Source: Pyrrhoderma lamaoense | Taxonomy: Eukaryota; Basidiomycota; Agaricomycetes; Hymenochaetales; Hymenochaetaceae | Direction: 5' to 3' | Length of the DNA stretch: 64,000 nt | Assembly: GCA_002794735.1 (NCBI GenBank) | Contig: NBAZ01000004.1 | Coordinates: forward strand, 1,736,001-1,800,000 | In this document: one piece after another, positions 34,973 to 47,686 of the stretch | Layout: every line of letters starts with the position of its first letter | Position numbering within the stretch: position 1 is the first letter of the stretch | Program-made: the position numbers and the translations under genes | The notes under the pieces: generated by a model | Databases searched by the model: none | Seen by the model: only the letters and a program-made list of their open reading frames with translations | What the model was told of the DNA's origin: nothing

Positions 34973-37900
34973 ATGGCATTGATCTGTGACCCGGAGTGAG
35001 GATGCATCTTTGAAGTATCTATCATAGATTGATTTCTAACACGAATAATTCAAAATACAGTTATTTAATTCATACGCTCCGTCTCAATTACCTACGGAAC
35101 GTTGACGATCCATATGGACCTAGACTGATTTCATTCGACCCTCGATACCAGTCAAATCTCCATGTAACTGCTTCGAACTTAGCAGACAGTGAGCGCTGGC
35201 CAGAGCTGCGTATGCCTCAAAGCCCACAAGTATCCGACGACGAGAACTCTGGCGCACCTGCTCAAAGGCGCATGCATACCGGATTCCCAGGTGCAACTGG
35301 TCTGAAGTATACACAGACAATCATGGGCCCAACGAGGATAGGAGGTGCTGGAATGCGTGTATCTGGAAGGAGAGCAAGTACTAAAAGGACCTCTGTTAGA
35401 CGGTCAGGCTCAATAGTAGAGGCAGCTCCTGGTCGTCATCGAGCAGACAGTGAGCCCACGCCCGACCGAGCAGCGTCTACTTCATTATCTCCGGCTGGCA
35501 CCCCTGGTTCTCCAGATACTTATGATGAAAATCTGATTCATGTCAGTAAACGACGAAGTGCTGGAGGCTCTTCTCTTTCTGAGATTGCTACAAATCTCAT
35601 TGACAAGGCCGAGCTAGAACCAAATCAGGAAAATAGCAATCCGAGTAATGCCCCGATTGCCTTGCAAGACATGACACACATAGCTGCAATGCAGGCAAGG
35701 AGGCAAAGGCGAAGAGCCCACTTTTCATCAGCTGGTAATAACTCTGCGCGACCAATCATTGTATCGGAAACAAAGCTTGATCCTGAAATATCATCTTCTG
35801 ATGAGGAGATGGACGCGTCTGGGAACATGTCAGATGATGACTATACAGCTGAAGTTGAGGGTAGCTTGGAAGTGGAAAATGAGGATTTTGATCCGTAAGC
35901 TACCAAATAAAAATCACTCTCTTATACCAGGTACTGACTGATCCGTTAGAGATTTTGCTCCGCCGAGAATCGGCATCAATTCAGATAGTTCTGAGATTTT
36001 GAACTCTACTTCTAATTCTGCACTTTCAACATCGATGTCCTCTCTTCAAATCGCAGGGAGTGCCCGCGGAAGAGGGAGACTAAGACTCAGCCCTGTTAGT
36101 GAGTCACGTCCTGTTGAGGATCCATCATCATCTGCAGCTGGCCATGCGAGCGGGGAAAACGATGCCATGTCAGATGTTACGGCTCAGAGGGAACACGGGA
36201 CTCCGATAGAAGACTACTTTGAAATGGTGCAACCACCACAGTTAGCAAAATATCCTGCAGTGGAGAATTCACCTCTCAATCAAGGGTCAACAACCCTTGT
36301 GGACACTAAAGACGAGAAACCACCTGTTCCAGAGGCGGAACCTCTTTTCAAGCGTCAGAAAGTACCTCCAGCTCGATCAGTAACTTCTGCATTAACTGCA
36401 AAGTTAGCTTCATCCAATACTTCATCTAATCCATTCACAGAACTCTATGCCCTTATCTCTGGGCGTGCCGAGGTTGCTTCGACAGAAATAACTGTATTTT
36501 TCCCTCATGCAACAAAACCTGCCAACAAACCTTTGAAACTTAATGTACGCAAAGATGCTACAGTTGAGGAGTTCATTGGCTTTTCTTTGTGGAGCTACTG
36601 GGAAGAAGGATGGCTTCCGAAGCTTGATGAAAATCTTACGGAAGAGCAAAAAAAGTCAAAATTAAGCGCAATTGGATGGATTCTCCGGATTGCTGAAGAT
36701 GACGGTGAGGTTGACGAGGATTTTCCTGGTTCGTTTCATCACGGTTCATATACAAGACCAAGCAATGACAATTTCTCTAGCTCCTGATCGCATGGGGAAA
36801 ATATCCAAATTTGGTTTTGATGCCTATGCGGTTCTTGAAGCCACACCAGAACAAGGTAATTAATAACCCTATTCATATATGTTCGGATCAATATTGACCC
36901 CTCTATACCAGCCGCACAGAATGCACTGGCAGAGTCAAAACTGGTACGAAGACCTTCACGAATTATCGTTGCAAAGAAGAAGCAAGAACCGGCTACTACT
37001 ACGACGTTGCTCGTACCCCCAGCACCAGCATTGGCACCAAGTTTAAGCACCTTTTCTGGATCTGTGCCTGCCCTAGGCACTTCTGTCGGCCTTTCCACGT
37101 CACTTGGCATATCGTCTAGTCATGGTTCTCAAGTACTCCTTCGCATACGTGTCGAGCCTGTAGATAACAAAGCCGTGCATTACTCGACCACGATATCAGT
37201 GTAAGTAATATGAGATAATTTATCCATCACTTTTCAACTAATTCTATTCAACTTAGCTATCCTACGAGCTACATGCAAGAAGTTCTGGAACAGATATGTA
37301 GGAAGCGTAGGCTTGACAATCCATTGGACTGGGCCCTCTTATATGTCTCTGGAGAAGGGGAGACTAAGAAGGAGATTTTAGTGCCACTAGATCGGACTGT
37401 AGCCAGTTTAGAAGGAAATCTACAACTGGTTCTTGTGTCGCGAACCTCACTCCCAGAACACGGATTTGCTATGGATGCAGACCGTCGCACTGGTCGATCA
37501 ATAGATCCAAATGGTTTGTTATCGATCTCACTTAGCACAAGTTATAATGTCTAATTCCTATTTTTACGATCACAGCCTCCATCTTTAAGAGAATTTCAGA
37601 AGTTCAACCTAAGAGTAAGACTGTTGATGTGGACTTCAACGTCTACAGGCGTTATACGGTATATCGTAAAGTTCCAATGCTAGTAGCACGTCTGGAACGT
37701 ACGTTAGCCATCGATGGAGATTATATACATGTAAGTACCACGATCATTGGATACTGATTTTCAGATACTAATCTAAACTGCCTTATGGAAGATCATGCCA
37801 TCTGTAAATAAGGCCCGGAACGTTTTTGACAGTGGCAAAACAGTATCATACCATATAAAAAGTGTGGTGAACTGTAGTCAGTCTACAAAAGGTTCTTCGA

Positions 37901-38143
37901 GCTTCAAAATTATATTCAAGCGTGACGGAGGAGACAAACGGTATGATTTTGAAGCTGATGGCGGGGCCCGTGTAGCAGGTACGTGTTCATAAATTCACTT
38001 TCCTCTTGACGTAAATACTGGGGTACAATATTAACTTTTACTCAGCGGAGATCGTTTCGACTGTGCGTGGTATGCGCATCAAGGGAGGCTTAGAACGATC
38101 AGGAACTGCTCACAAGTCTCGGCGTAGTCGACAAGGGATCTGA
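34973..38143 (+). CDS. SIN1: TORC2 subunit Sin1/Avo1
   Basis: Nine exons: 34973-34995, 35028-35894, 35950-36728, 36781-36855, 36912-37200, 37257-37513, 37576-37730, 37792-37978 and 38046-38143. The first exon is 23 nt and the first intron only 32 nt; together they restore MALICDPELISN and LIHTLRLNYLRNVDDPYGPR, the Sin1 N-terminal motif. A long Ser/Pro-rich region follows, then the CRIM domain (GRAEVASTEITVFFPHA, GFSLWSYWEEGWLPKLDE, AIGWILRIAEDDGEVDEDFP, DRMGKISKFGFDAYAV), an RBD-like segment (LLRIRVEPVDNKAVHYST) and a C-terminal PH domain (TVDVDFNVYRRYTVYRKVPM ... GGDKRYDFEADGG). Sin1 recruits substrates such as Ypk/AKT-type kinases to TORC2 through CRIM and binds phosphoinositides through PH. 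No frame problem in about 2.7 kb of coding sequence. Confidence 0.95.
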
Positions 38144-41130
38144 TTGCTCGATGTGTCGTACTAAAGAAGGAAGAAATTGGATTAATTGCTATTCGCGCTT
38201 GTAAATCAGACATTTGTTTTTCTTGTTACTGGATGAAGTGTATACAACATGGACTGTAATTGTGTCGTAAATGAAATTCTCACGTCTGACATATATCATG
38301 ATGTCTGACAAATACATGTAAGTTATGAGTACCTATTTTTAGCATCAGTAGCTTAGAGCTGGATGTTTAGCCTAGGAAATAACACCATACGCCCGTAAAT
38401 GTATTGTTCTCTAATATATACTTCTAGAATAGCATACAATGGTACTTCTGTCATGTTCATCACGAGCAAGTCGCACCGGTTATGACCTAATGCGACGTGA
38501 TCATTGTAGAACACTGTCCTTAGCGATGGCTTTTACATGTAAATTACGGAAAGTTTCCTATCACAGTTCATGGTTATTAAAGTCTATTCCATTCGATACT
38601 TTCATTTCATTCCCTAAATATAAGGACTAGCTAGTTGTACATGTATTGAATCCGATTAGTTCAGTAGTGAATTTCAAGATTGCGTCCTCAGTCTACACTA
38701 TCTTCCTAAAAGTTCGCCCGCCGCTTGGTAAGCTGTTAACCCGTTAAGGTCCTAGCGAAGATCTGAAGAGGGTGACTAGCGATATAGGCTGGCAACCAAG
38801 CGACTTACCGCAGCGGGTCGACGACTTGAAGAGCACCATACTAGATACCTGAATGATCACTATCTGAATGAGTTGAGTGGTAGTGGGCTCTAACCACTAG
38901 GCTGTTCAGTCCGTATTGTGCATGAGAAATGAACAACCGTTGTCCTATTTCTGCTTATACAGTTATAAGCGATCTCATAGATGATGAGTCAGTATAAGGG
39001 GATTCGTCTCTATCTCCCTTTAAGAATCCTAAATAAATTTTCTGAAGTGAAAAAGATGTCAGCAACAAGGAAGAGAGATCAAGGATGAATACTAGAGGAT
39101 TCGAACAGCGAAAGTGCGGAAGCAAAAATATTCAAGGGTTGGGCTTAAACGCGTTTCTGTATCTGGTAATTGGGGCGAAGTGCAGGAGGATCAGCCGAGA
39201 ACAACATAAACATCCCTTCCTCTTGCTCTCTTGTCATTTTTTCACCACCTCTGCTTGCTCTCTCTTGACGGCACAATGGCACGTAGAGACTGAGGGATCC
39301 ATAAATACTTTATTTTCTGTGGGTTTGATATTTTTTGATGAATGGTACCTTGGTGGTTTCTGGTCGTCTTGGGGTACATCGGGATGGTTCGAAGGGTTCG
39401 TTGACGCCATTCGTCTGGTCCTCGCTGTACACGACTGCAATATAGAGCTGGATGGCGTGTAATAACATGAAAGCCTATAGACATATGGTATATCGTGGAG
39501 GCTCAGGCTGAGTCCAAGTTTCGGGCGAACGAGAGGGCTCGACGTGCGCTCCTAGGATACAGAGGTCCCGGCTTCATTCCTATGACATAGAATTGAGATT
39601 AATCCGTGACGTACTTATGTATCAGTCAGACCCTGTGGGGTGGGGTGGTATGATCTCTAAAATGTAGAGGGTAGCAAAAGGACCATAGCTTGGTGAGTCT
39701 TGTCATTTGCTCCCGATCTTGTTTAATCACTCATTCATGTACACAGATCTCATCGCTATCAATTGTTGACCACAGTCTTGAGTAAATGTTGCGTAGAGAT
39801 GGTCTAGCTCTTGAATTTACAAGCTTGATCTCTCTTCAGAGTACTTATTTGAGGCCGCCATCTCCATAGGTCAGTTCACACAGTTACTGCTCTCAGAAGT
39901 AACCCTAAAGTAGTCCTATCATTGTCTGTTGCAGAGACTTGCTATGTCTTGGCTTGGATTTGAACACGATCTTTCCTTTTCAAAATTGATGGCTTGTGGC
40001 TTCAGTTCTTGTTAAGGCAATCTTGCTTTGCTGTTATCTTGTCGTTTGCAGTCCTCAAAATCTGATAAAAAGGTCCAAGTGAAGCTCGTCAGAAAGACAA
40101 ACTCAATTATCGTATTAGATACTGGTGGTGGTAATTGAACAAGACACATCATCAGTCAGGTCTGTGCAATTTTACTTATCGGATCCGGATTGGGTATGAC
40201 TCGGATACCCGTGGGACATCACCGTGTTCAGCATTGCTATATTTAGAAATTGCAGGTGTTTTTGTGGACTGATCATTCGTGCTCTGTTTCGACGTGCTCT
40301 GGGGACGGCAGGGTATAGGGCTATGGTGATAGGATGATGGGCTGAGCGTGTGAGCTTCTGCATTGTTCTTAGATTGGGCGAGGAGGATTCATACCTGAAA
40401 TGAGATAGCAAGTCCAGTAATGTCTTCGCAAGTTTATGTGTTAGGTTCAGGGGCACTCGTTGTGGGATGAACAGGGGCTGCTACGCTGGTATATGATTCA
40501 AGCTCGTCAATCCAATGCCTAAAAGACATACTCCGAGAAAGAGTTGAGGCCCAAGACAAAGAAAAAATAGGAAATCTTCGAACACTACGATGATTTGCTT
40601 CCGGGAAACGTGTGCTAAGTCCAGCCACCATATTCACGGGTCAAGTACGGTCAGATAGTCGGGCTTTGCACCGCCAATGAGGCTAGAAGAGTACTGATAT
40701 CCAAGTGAAGTTGGACGTACTCAAAAATCTGAAGAGGTATTCTCCATGAATAGTGATTACTTACCCCTATCCTTGGGAAATTTGCTTCCGTCGATTTATT
40801 TCGCCGCGCCCTTGGTTAGTCTTAAAGTACCGCCGGTTAAGGATGCTTATCTGTAAGGAATAAAAGGGTGAGACATAGCTAGGGATCGAGGATACAAACA
40901 TGTCAAGAGGGTGTTGGATAGTCATCGCTACATTGCCCATCCTTGAGACCCCGCGGGATTACGGCAAGGAGTCTTCTGCTTCCCTTTAAGATTCATGGCT
41001 GAACGCGTCCAATGTCATGACCAAATAAAAAAAGCCCAGTTCCGCCATTTTTTTACTCTCTTCTTTTGTTCTCTCTTTTCATCCCATAGTCTTCAGTAAT
41101 AGTAGCAAGCAAATCTTTCTGAATTGCATC
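38144..41130. other. Gene-poor tract, about 3 kb
   Basis: Open frames here (for example 39085-39462 plus with antisense shadows, 40172-40637 minus) have no recognisable motif or splice-joined extension. It includes a structured-looking element around 38.7-38.9 kb, listed separately. The last 100 bp before 41131 are pyrimidine-rich and likely the leader of the next gene. Confidence 0.5.
38715..38910. repeat. Inverted-repeat element with tRNA A-box-like segment (possible SINE-like relic)
   Basis: CGCTTGGTAAGC near 38725 faces ACCAAGCGACTTACC near 38797 as an imperfect inverted repeat about 75 bp apart. On the minus strand just beyond it (about 38905-38890) stands CCTAGTGGTTAGAGCC, which fits the A-box of tRNA promoters. 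A proper B-box is not evident: the best candidate (CTTCAAGTCG) is poor. A tRNA-derived short element or structured RNA is possible, and chance is not excluded. Confidence 0.3.
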
Positions 41131-41897
41131 ATGCCGACTCAGAAACGGACATCAGCGGTAGAATTTCGTTCACAAAAACATCGAAAAATAATATATCCAT
41201 CAATTAGTCTTGTAATGCATATGATAATATATGAACAGACGCGTATCTATCAGCGTATGCTATCTAGAACTGTAGGAAATGGCCCGACAAGTCGGCCGAG
41301 AGTGGCGAACACTGTGAAGAGGGATTCTGATTGGGCGATGGTAAGTAGCGCCGCTACATTCGATGTGCCATATAGACTTATTGCTTATACACATTCCCGC
41401 CAGAAAACAAATCATTACCACGACGAAGATGATGAATATCCTTGTCGAGCATCACCTGTATGTGCTTTTAGGATTGATGACCTTAGAAGGAGTCATACGT
41501 TAACGCAGATTATATATAATTTTTAGCCTTTTGTTGCCGTACTGATTGAACCCTATATACTTGATCATCCATCGACCGACGATGGCGGTGGATCTACACC
41601 AGCGCCAGCAAAACTACCACCAACTCCAACGATAGAATCCGACTCCGAAATAAGCTTCCTAGATCTGAACGGAGCTCCTCAACCTGATGACTTGGAAGTC
41701 CCTCAGGACTTAGTGCCGAAAGATAGGAGGGCCAAGAAGAAACACCTGTTTAATGTATATAACTTCTTCTCTCATGTGTCGCTTTAAATACTGATGTTAT
41801 TGATGGTTTTTAACTTCCTTGTTTCCTCTAGACTTGTATCGAGTTCATGAAGGCTCATTTTCGCTCGACTAAAAAGAAGCGGAGGGTATCTATCTAA
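41131..41897 (+). CDS. Unknown protein with acidic middle and basic C-terminal tail
   Basis: Four exons are proposed: 41131-41340, 41404-41457, 41527-41754 and 41832-41897. Each junction has good consensus (GTAAGT at 41341; ttttag, cctctag acceptors) and keeps one frame. The product, about 185 residues, opens with basic MPTQKRTSAVEFRSQKHRK, has a hydrophobic-looking ISLVMHMIIYEQTRIYQRML, then PFVAVLIEPYILDHPSTDD, a Pro/Thr stretch, an acidic ESDSEISFLDL and a very basic end (DRRAKKKHLFN, RSTKKKRRVSI) like a nuclear-localisation signal. I do not recognise a family. The first intron is 63 nt, so retention would not break the frame. A pyrimidine-rich leader precedes the ATG. Confidence 0.55.
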
Positions 41898-43740
41898 ACG
41901 CCCGACACTATCATTCTCCAGTTTATATCATCCCACATCCATTTTGTTTTTCTGATATCTGATATCCTTGGTTAATGCTCCGCTACCCACGCTTTGATAG
42001 GCCCTTTCTGATCAAGTTAACCCCAGCTCTGCTAATCACTCACTTAATTCTCAAAGAAAAGAAATCAAAAAAAAATCAAATAGAAAAGGAAAAACAAGAT
42101 ATCGGCGAGACAATCATCGAGGACGGGTTATTCTATCCCTTTTCATAGAAACAAAACAGTATCGTCTTTAATATCACACCTTTCTTGCATCTTCGCCTTC
42201 CCGCCTCAATTTTTTTTTGTAATATAGTTTTCTGGTTACATCTTACTTTTCGATTGGTTAGATAAAATTAAACTAAACTTGCTTCTTTTTTTGATAATCG
42301 GAATTTTCTTTTTTCCTTGTAACATCCTTTTTCTTCTCTCAATCTCTTTAATCAAGTACATTTCACATACATACAGAAAAATAACCACAACTATTGATGG
42401 CATCGTTTCGGACTCAATCTCCCCACCTTCCCAAATATTCTCTTCTCCCTACTTCTTACTACTTCTATCTCCCTAACGATCTACTACACCCTTTTCTTTC
42501 TTCGAATATCAAATATGGATGGATATGGATATATATGCATCTAAACAACTTAATTATCGATTTGTGTCTCTTATTGATACGTACATAGTACTAAACACAC
42601 ACACAGAGAAAGGCATAATCTTGGCTTAAAAATAAGTAATACGTTGACGTTCCAGAACGCCTTTATTATTATATATAGAAAAAAAAGGGGGGGGAAAGAG
42701 AAAGGGGTAAAGTGACTACCTACTTATCCACACACACACGCAAAAAGAGAGATAGAAAATTGGAGCTGGAGTACCTACGAGACCCGAGTACTGCTTTCCC
42801 TCTTTGCGTTCTATTTCACCTTTTTCTTTTCCAAGCGTGTTCGTTTTTCTTTCCCTTTTAGCACCCATTCGGTTCCATCATTTTTCCTCGTTTTCCTTTT
42901 CCCCTTTTTCCAAGAGGCATCTAACAAATAAAAATGTGACAGTAGTGTCTCTCTCTTCTCGACATTTAGTAGTAGAAATCGAAGAAGAGAAGCGAGAGTG
43001 GGGCTAGGGAAAACCACAAGCAGATTCCCAGACGCCAAGATACTCAGTCACTCAGAGATAAATAGATAGAATAGTAAATAACACAAGTAATCAATCTCCG
43101 TTCTCTCCCGCTTGTCCCCTAGCCCCCCTGTTTAACGCTTTTAAACCCAGGTTAATTTCAAATTACAAATTTAAGATTCAAGTTCAATTCCTGCTTACTC
43201 TACCCAGTAGACCAAAGAAGAACGAGACCACACCATTTCTCGTACAACCACTCAACTCAACAACACTTGCTACTTAACCACCTTACTACTTAACCACTTA
43301 ACGAACTCACAAACTCACAAATCTCATATCACATTTTTTTACAGAAAAAGAAACAGGTGAAGAAGGCTCTTTCTCTTAATCTCATCTCGTCTCGTCCACC
43401 CATCTCATCGCGTTCTTCTTCTTCACTCATCATCTAACCATATTCATTTACCCACTCATCATACTTCATTCATCATAACTTCGTAACTTCATATAAACAC
43501 TTCACCCCCCACTCTCCCGTAGCTCCCCAGGGATCAAAATAACTCGTGAGAAAACAAGTTCAAGAATGATGAGTTGAAGCACAAATACACACAATACGTA
43601 GCACAGCATCAAAAACAAGAAGAGATAGAGAAGAGAGAGAGAGACAGAATAAACAGAGATAAATTCACATAAAAGATGATAATTATTTACAAAGATTATT
43701 TATTTTATTACACCGTTCTTTATACCCAAAACGGATAGGT

Positions 43741-43775
43741 GTGAGAGAGAGAGAGAGAGAGAGAAAAGGGGGGGG
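43741..43775. repeat. GA dinucleotide microsatellite followed by G8
   Basis: About ten GA units, then AAAA and a run of eight or more G. Seen directly. Confidence 0.9.
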
Positions 43776-44606
43776 AGTAAAGGAGTAAAAAGTAGAAGAG
43801 AGAGACGAGAAGAGACGAGAATGAAGTAAGAAAAGATGTTAAGCGAGCAGGCTGTTAGTACCGTAATGGAAAGAAGGGTCGATGGTGGGGGGCGGGGAAG
43901 TGTCTTTCAGGTAGGTGCTTCAGGAGGAGGGTGGAGGAGACTAAGAAAGTAGAGGTATGAGAAGAGAATAACGAATCAGAAATGACGTGGAACAGGAGAA
44001 CTCAATATCAGGGAAAGGGTAAAGTGGATCCAAAACTTAAAGTACTTTGTGTAAGTACCAGTAAGACCATACACAAGTCACGACTATGATTAAGAGGAAA
44101 AGAGAAAAGGGGGGGGGGAGGAAAGAGGCTACACCCACATGAGAGAAGTAAGGAAAGACAAGAAGAATTACGGTTACGGGTGTCAAAGTTAACAAAGGAT
44201 GAGATTCGAACAAAGTGACTTTAATGACAAACATGACGCATTAGGAAGAGGAAATGAGTGATTTAAAGGAAAAGATGGAGACACAAACACCTAAGAGTTG
44301 AGAGAGAAAAGGAGAGAGTAAGAAGAGAGTAAACAGATGAAAGGATGTAGAGGAAGATAGGAAGTGCATAATGTCATTAAGACGCAAGGAAGTTAATAGT
44401 GAAGAAACAAAGGGTCAAGGTTTTGCACAAACAGGGGATTATTGAATGGGGCGGGGGCGTGCGGAAGAGAACCGAGAGAGTAAAACGATATGAAGAAGTT
44501 ACTTTGCAGAAAACAGTGCCCTCAACCGGATATTGTTGCGTGCATGTAAAAAAGTTGGCAGTACAGAACAAAGTACAAAGGAAATCACGAAGAGGAAGAA
44601 GGGGAT

Positions 44607-44628
44607 CATTCATCATCATCATCATCAG
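44607..44628. repeat. CAT trinucleotide repeat
   Basis: Six CAT/ATC units in intergenic DNA. Seen directly. Confidence 0.85.
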
Positions 44629-45105
44629 TGTCATGTGAGTTGGATGGTAATCTGTGTGTGTGTGCCGATTGCGATTGCGATTGCATGTGTATGTGTATGG
44701 TAAAAAATGAGAATCTTCGTATTCGTAGCAGGGGTAATGATTTTTTTTATCGTCCTCGGTCATGGTATCGCGAGTTGCTTTCGTGTTCTCGTTTCGTGAG
44801 AAGGTGAGAAGAAAGAGAGAGACATGTGTGAGGGAGTACAAGCAGAAAGAGAGAGAGAAAAAGGTTGATGAAAGGGTAGGGTATGATACAAGATGTACGA
44901 CAAAAAAAACTCCTTGTCGCAAAGATCGGAGAGGAAGTAACCTCGCCTATGAATTAGATCGAAGGACATAACTTGGCAAAGATGAGCCAAAATCAGCACG
45001 GGATCAGATGGAGGGCTGGCTTTCTTTTTTATTATTAGAAAAACGTAAAAGTCAGTCGAGATCGATTCCGAACTATCCCCTTATTAAAAAAAGAGCATCA
45101 ATCTT

Positions 45106-47686
45106 CTATAGGATACTTGGCCACTTGAGCTTGAGTCCTTCTAACCAGCGCATATAAAGCAGTTCCGCGATCGGGCTTCTCTTCGTCGGTTGGTCATCAA
45201 CAGCATCTTTGATGCTATTCTGGTGGTTAGCAGCCACATTGATAGAAGGAACAGGAGACCCGTTCGTCATAGGAAGTCCTTCTTCCAACTCTTGCTCAAA
45301 TACAACCAGACCCTTAGACGTCATCTCACTCTTCCTCACAACTCTCTTTCCAGGGAAAAGTCGTGTACTGGCATTGATGTGAGCCCTCACAGCGTTGTTT
45401 GAATCTATGCCGGCGAGAATGTTTAGCATGAGATGATACGCAAGTTCCGCATTCGATTCACGTAAATCAACAAATCCTCTCGCTAACATACTCAAAGCCT
45501 CGATCTCGCGTGCCTCCATCCCATCTTGAATGGCCTATAAATAAATCAAAAAGCGCATATAGTCAGTTACTTCGCTCCGATCGCCTCAAAATAAGAAAGA
45601 AAGAAAAAAGTGGGAAAAGCGACCAACATTTTGGACGACAGGCACCACTACCTCATCAATCATGGCCCTTCCAGCCCGGGCATTCTCACTTGCTTTTCTT
45701 CCGTGTGCCTTCACCTCATTACTTCCTCGAGTCCCATTCTCTGAGCCTTCCCTCACGGCCCCAACGTACTCGGCACTCAATCTTAAGCTCCCAACAGTAT
45801 CCACACGTTTCACAGGTCGAATAGTGTCTATCCCATTACCTAAATCAGCAGCACCAAGGGCAGTCCCTCGACCATTCACCGAAGTTCGTTCCGCAAACGT
45901 TCGTCTTCGCATCGAGTTCGGACTTGGTGGAGGTGACGAATTTGACTCCGAGTTCCTTCTTGAAGGCGTATTCGGCGCCTGAGGGACTTGGGTAGGAGGA
46001 GTTTCGTAAGCTGGAGGTTCCCCCTTGTCATCAACGAAATCTCCACGAATCACTATCGTATTCGATTGCGCCGCTTCTATATTCATCCCTATCCCTATTC
46101 CAGAACCAGCCATGCGTTCTTCACTACCCTTCGTTGCTGCGCCCGAATCATACGAATCTTCGCTTTCCGCAATGGGTGCAAGGCCTTCGGCGTCTCCCTC
46201 TTCCTCGTAATACGACGCATCGTCATCCGGAATCATCCCGGGTGGCATCTGTGCCGGATTTGTCGCAGCATTTCCAAAGCCCAATTGGGCGAGAGAACGG
46301 TATGTGTTGTTCCCACCAGCAGCTATACTTCCCCCGGATTTCGACCGTACGGTCTCGAAGATCCATTCCGAGCGTACGGTATCATTACGCCCCCACGTTT
46401 GCTGTACGGTCGGAACCGCTGGCGTTGTATGCTTCTTTGGTGAACGAGCGATAAAATCTTGATATCGTTCGATGAGCTCTGTCAAGTAACTCGTCTTGCG
46501 CGCAGTTTTGATGAAACGGTGTTGGAGAAGCTCCTTCGTGGAAGGTCTCTGTATTTCCCCCAAAAGGAGGTTTCCAATTGATTCCAAATAAGAAGAAAAG
46601 ATTACCGTTCCGATCCGTCAGATCGGAACAATGGGAAAAAAGGAAGGGCCAGTCATATAGATTAGTGAGAAAAGATAGATAGGAGAAGAAGCAAAAGAAG
46701 CAGAAGAGGAAGAAAATAAATGTTCAGTTAGTTTAAAATCGGACTGGCGGTGCAATTTGGAAAAGGAGGTGGATACGCACGTTTTTAGGGTCTTTAGTGA
46801 GGCACAGGGACACAAAGTCCTTGAAGGCGGGACTGAAAGCGCCCTCGAGTATGGGTGGCTTTGCTTTTGGGATGAGAAATAGAACACGCATCGGGTGGTA
46901 TTCTGCCAGAGGCGGTTCACCCTTTGCCAGCTCAATGGCGGTGATTCCGAGTGACCAGAGATCCGCCTTTGAATCATATCCAGCTTGACGGATGACTTCT
47001 GGTGCCATCCAGAACGGGGTGCCAACAAAAGTATGTCGAAGGGTATTGCTCAGCTGTGCTGCCACGCCAAAGTCGGCTAATTTGACACGCCCAGATGCTG
47101 AAAGAAGGACATTTGCAGCTTTGATATCACGATGAATCTTTCCCTCTGAGTGAAGGTAGTCTAGGCCCAATAAGAGTTCGCGGAGGATGACAGCAATATG
47201 GGCTTCGGAGAAGGCTCCTGGCTTGAGAAGGTCGAGACATGAGCCACCGGCTAGATACTCCATTATAATCCACAGCTTGTAGCCCTTGACGAAGGAGCCA
47301 TAGTACTTGGTCACGTATTCACTGTCGCATTGCGCAAGGTGAGCAATCTCTTGTTGGATCTCGGATATGTCATCATCCGTGTCCTCGAGATCTATATTCA
47401 AGAATGGGAATGGGGAGTATTAAATAAGAATAAGAATGTCTTGGACGGTTAAATGTAGAAATAGGAATTGAGAGGGAGGGATAATGGAGACTAGGCGGAT
47501 GATCACACGGGAGAAATGGACCTAAATTTAAGTAGAGTCGGAGATAGACATACCGATTTGTTTTATTGCGACAATCTGCTTTGTATCATTGTGCATTCCC
47601 TTGAAAACAGTTCCAAAACTCCCAGTGCCGAGCTTCTCGAGAATTGTGTATTGACTTGACGGGTCGTTGTTCGGCACGGGAGCCAT
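45106..47686 (-). CDS. Ste20-family protein kinase, GCKIII type (Nak1/Sid1/Kic1-like)
   Basis: Four exons on the minus strand: 47686-47554, 47391-46781, 46548-45628 and 45534-45106, giving about 695 residues. The kinase domain is N-terminal: [18 protein letters not shown] (P-loop), [41 protein letters not shown] (catalytic loop), [35 protein letters not shown] (the Ste20 signature in the activation segment) and [20 protein letters not shown]. The C-terminal half is Ser/Pro/Gly-rich and disordered. It ends with a conserved helical segment ([20 protein letters not shown]) typical of Nak1/Kic1 relatives, which may bind a Mob/Mo25-type partner. Such kinases act in polarity and septation (RAM/MOR or SIN networks). 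All catalytic residues are present. Upstream, 47690-47900 is a strong polypyrimidine tract on the coding strand. Confidence 0.93.

Larger units (their letters stand above)
41898..45105. other. Low-complexity intergenic tract 3' of the kinase gene
   Basis: About 3.2 kb. The plus strand is pyrimidine-rich to about 43.5 kb and then purine-rich to 45 kb. It includes GA repeats, CAT repeats and several homopolymers. The open frames on both strands (for example 44377-44922 minus) are composed of low-complexity residues and read like shadows of these tracts. No gene is supported. Confidence 0.55.

Noticed and set aside
44377..44922. 181-codon minus-strand ORF
   Set aside because: Composed of Phe/Leu/Ser/Thr/His runs arising from purine-rich repeats; looks like a low-complexity shadow.
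45586..46454. Several plus-strand ORFs of 60-150 codons over the kinase gene
   Set aside because: Antisense shadows of the Ser/Pro-rich C-terminal half of the Ste20-like kinase.
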